Positions 61,390 through 64,000 of a stretch of DNA of 64,000 bases are shown one piece after another (the first letter of the stretch is position 1; each line of letters opens with the position of its first letter). Under the pieces are notes generated by a model that saw only the letters and a program-made list of their open reading frames with translations, did not search any database and had not been told where the DNA came from. The stretch is from Gymnopilus junonius (lineage: Eukaryota > Basidiomycota > Agaricomycetes > Agaricales > Galerinaceae). The translations under genes and the position numbers were made by a program. The DNA lies in the NCBI GenBank assembly GCA_015501075.1, contig JADNYJ010000117.1, forward strand, positions 1 through 64,000. Direction: 5' to 3'.

Positions 61390-63043
61390 CTAGTAACGCC
61401 CATCCCGACCAGATCGTCCATCTCTGCTCCTGCTCCTGGTCCGCCGGTCCCTCTCATACCCACGATTTCTGTCCCTATGAGAATCCCTCTCCGATTCCTT
61501 ATATTTTGACGTAGGGTGACGTGGTGGTGACTTTGACCGTCGTCGCCGACGTTCTCTGGAAGAATCTTTTTCTCGACTTCGGCTGCGTTTCTTGCGCCGC
61601 TCTCCGCGGTCGGATCCATGTCCATTTTGGTCAGGTGGGACGTCAAAGACCAGCCCGTAGTCGCCGCCGTGTTTCTGGTGATGATGATGCGTGGCTTGGT
61701 TACGATATCGGCGCGTTTCCTCGAGATCCTCGCGTCCGGCAAATCCGGAAGGCACTTGACCACGTTTAGGTCCTCTAACGATGTCATTAGACCACTGCGT
61801 ATTCAGTCGGGAGACTGATTGCGAGCTATGTGGAAGTTATGTTATGAGTGTTGGTCGAGAAGGATGCCCGAGCGCCACTTACAAATCTACCCAGATACGT
61901 CGATCATCGACCAGTACATTTTGCATCTTGAAGTACGCCTGGAGCGCCATGAGAATGAATGCCACATGGCTATGCAAAGTTTAAATGACAGTACCTGTTC
62001 GGCATCTTCACGTTTGTCGAATTCAATAAAAGCATATTGCAATGAATCGCCGGTTTTTTTGTCTCTTATGACCTGGCAACTCATGATGGTGCCAAACCGT
62101 GAAAAGATGAGCTCCAGGTCCTCGTCCCGAGTAACCGGGTTCAGCTTGCACACGAATAACACATTCTCTGGTGGTCGAACATTGGCAAAGGGAAGGTCGC
62201 CAACCATCTCAAGGGTCAAAGCAGATGCAGCAGCTGCTTTCTCGCGCCTGATGCGCTCTTCCTCTTCCTCTGGAAGCGTAGCAAGCGGATCTTCATCTTC
62301 GGCTATGCGGGTAGAATTATCGGGAGGCCGAATGGGTGATGACGGTGGCTTGACCAATCCAGGGGGATCAGGAAATGGATCATCTATATCACAACATCAT
62401 TCAGCCTTCAGCACAAAAAGAAAGCACAGACTAAGAATAAAACAAAACAACGTACCAAGAATAATGACATGCCTTATCCTAATATCTTTGAAGGGCCTCC
62501 CATCCTGGTCAACATAAACCTCATTAATCTTATCCAACGTATCGAACCCCTCGACGACGTGTCCAAAAACGGCGTGTTTCCCATCGAGGTAGTCGATGTT
62601 GTCAGCGAGCGTGATGAAGAATTGACTGCCACCGCCACCCTTCTGACCTTCCAAAGCGGGTGCTACGGCCATTGAGACTGTGCCCCTTTGCGTGTGCTTG
62701 AGTTTGGGCACGATTTCTGGTGGAAAGTACCGCGGAACGGAAGACTCGGGTTTCGTGGAGGATGAGGTCTCGGAGGCGATTAGGGACCAGATGGATTCTC
62801 CGCCTGTCCCTGTAGCTGTTGGGTCACCGGCTTGGGCGAGAAAGTCTTTCGACACTGAAGAGAAGAGGTGAATGACGTGACGCTTGGCCACCGCATACAA
62901 AGAAACATACCATTGAAAAACGCGTTGAGATTGTAGTAGTACACTTTACAAAGCTTTAGAAAGTTCTCGCATGTCTTGGGGCAATTATCCACCTCCAAGT
63001 CAATGACAATGTCTCCTAGAGACGTCTCGAATAATACGGACAT
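61390..63043 (-). CDS. CYP6: cyclophilin with RRM and RS-rich tail (CYP6/PPIL4 type)
   Basis: This peptidyl-prolyl cis-trans isomerase of the PPIL4 family is a nuclear, spliceosome-linked protein. The cyclophilin domain opens [20 protein letters not shown]. It continues [78 protein letters not shown] and [20 protein letters not shown]. An acidic linker ([20 protein letters not shown]) precedes the RRM ([40 protein letters not shown]). The tail is Arg/Ser/His-rich with RD/RS repeats, ending RSGRDGRY at 61390. Intron count is about four to five, all short. Domain order and length (about 450-480 residues) are normal for the family and the frame is intact. The start at [11 protein letters not shown] was chosen because the fold begins there; the frame is open 26 codons further upstream. 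Confidence 0.92.
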
Positions 63044-64000
63044 GGCTCGATTCGTGAAGTCGTCCAAGTACTTGAAGTTGTAGCACCTGTCCTCGAAGTT
63101 AGGATGACGGATAAGTAGCAAAAAGAAAATTTATACTCACGCTGTAACGCCAAGGAAGTACCTTCCGAATTAAAGCTCTCGAAGATATCTAGGAAATCGT
63201 ATTCAATGTCAAGCGATTTCAAGTAGAGAGATGGTAGAAGTTGCAGCTCAAGAATGGATGCAGCACACGATAAGATATTACATCAGCAATGTTGGCTTTC
63301 TGCCCAGGCTCTCGACCTTTCACTCAACGACACATCGTCGAAGACGAAATTTTCACCTCCCTCTTATATCACACTTTCACCTGGAAAAGGCTGGATGGGC
63401 TCTCAAACTCTGAAATCTACAGTGACAGTGACACCTGTTTTGTCGTTTCCTATGCCAGAGGTATAAAGGAGACTAACGACTACTTATGCCTTCAGTAACT
63501 CAGAGGCTGTTGATGCTTTTAACACCGGGCCTCTCGAATGGGATCACTCGGCAGGCGACTGTGAGCATCTCGGAAATAGACCTGGGCTACTCTATGACTG
63601 TGATGATGATTATTTCCGTTGCGTCCAGATAGACATGTCGCACAGGACCTCAACGCCTCAACATCGAGAAGATAAATGGCAGTGCAGGTAGTCTTTAGAT
63701 CCACACTAGCTTTTCCCCTTCTCGAATCTTCCCTCTGCTCTTTGGTCAATCCAAGGCAGTGTCAAGAAAAAAATATACGACATCAACCAAGATGAATCTC
63801 AACTTTTGTATGTTATCGCTGTTATCGTTTTCGTGCTCTCCTAGTCTTCAACTCTGAAATTTTGTATCTACATGTACCATAACCAATCAATAACTGCTAT
63901 GAATGAAATTTTGGACGATAACCAATATCAATTTCATCAGTCCGTGCGAATAACATGCCTTGTTTGCCTTCCTTCGCTTAGGTAACGCCAACAAAGAATT
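63044..64000. other. 5' flank of CYP6 and unresolved sequence
   Basis: Minus 63222-63142 reads MKSLDIEYDFLDIFESFNSE, possibly an upstream ORF or leader exon of CYP6 ending at a GT. On + from 63254 a frame MDAAHDKILHQQCWLSAQAL runs to a possible donor at 63461 and may start a divergent gene, but no continuation is convincing. The last 400 bp show nothing. Confidence 0.35.

Overview
The window is nuclear DNA of a filamentous basidiomycete, most likely an Agaricomycete. Almost every gene is cut by introns of about 50-70 bases with GT...AG ends. The gene families also fit: several Argonautes, a neurofibromin/IRA RasGAP, a DASH subunit, a cyclophilin-RRM protein, and the BTB, NACHT, aminoglycoside-phosphotransferase-like and DUF4419 families that are enlarged in mushroom-forming fungi. 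Names are by protein recognition only; no database was searched.

Layout. 1-7170: two tandem Argonaute genes on +, the first cut by the window edge. 7722-8486: DASH subunit SPC19 (-). 8854-12941: a coiled-coil, Ser/Gly-rich protein of unknown function (-). 13141-13557: a small unknown gene (+). 13858-23834: a 10 kb neurofibromin/IRA-type RasGAP (-). 23.8-27.3 kb: almost empty. 27857-30980: NGR1/NAM8/Csx1-like three-RRM protein (+) with a long pyrimidine-rich leader. 32821-34651: secreted GH76 mannanase-like protein (+). 34.2-41.0 kb: a tandem segmental duplication (GH76 3' end, unknown minus-strand gene, DUF4419 gene). One DUF4419 copy and one GH76 copy are broken; the intact DUF4419 gene is 39785-41400. 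41907-44101: delta-1-pyrroline-5-carboxylate dehydrogenase (+). 44.5-54.8 kb: a rearranged accessory stretch with pieces of a kinase-like gene, pieces of an AMO1/NUP42-type FG nucleoporin, two tandem BTB/zinc-knuckle genes and an unknown conserved-looking gene. 55156-57869: NACHT NTPase with a CaaX tail. 58160-58714: small membrane protein. 60310-61158: BTB protein. 61390-63043: PPIL4/CYP6-type cyclophilin with RRM and RS-rich tail.

There are no operons. The Argonautes suggest an active RNA-silencing locus. The housekeeping genes (SPC19, RasGAP, P5CDH, CYP6, RRM protein) alternate with fast-evolving accessory blocks. A recurring feature is one-base (occasionally two-base) shortening of homopolymer runs inside conserved exons of otherwise normal genes (both Argonautes, the RRM protein, GH76, P5CDH). 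This points to uncorrected long-read assembly errors more than to real pseudogenes, and the frames should be read with that in mind. The most interesting biology is the shared Cys-rich CaaX tail of the DUF4419 and NACHT proteins, the tandem duplication with a visible junction at about 37195, and the paired Argonautes whose last intron lies directly before the stop codon.
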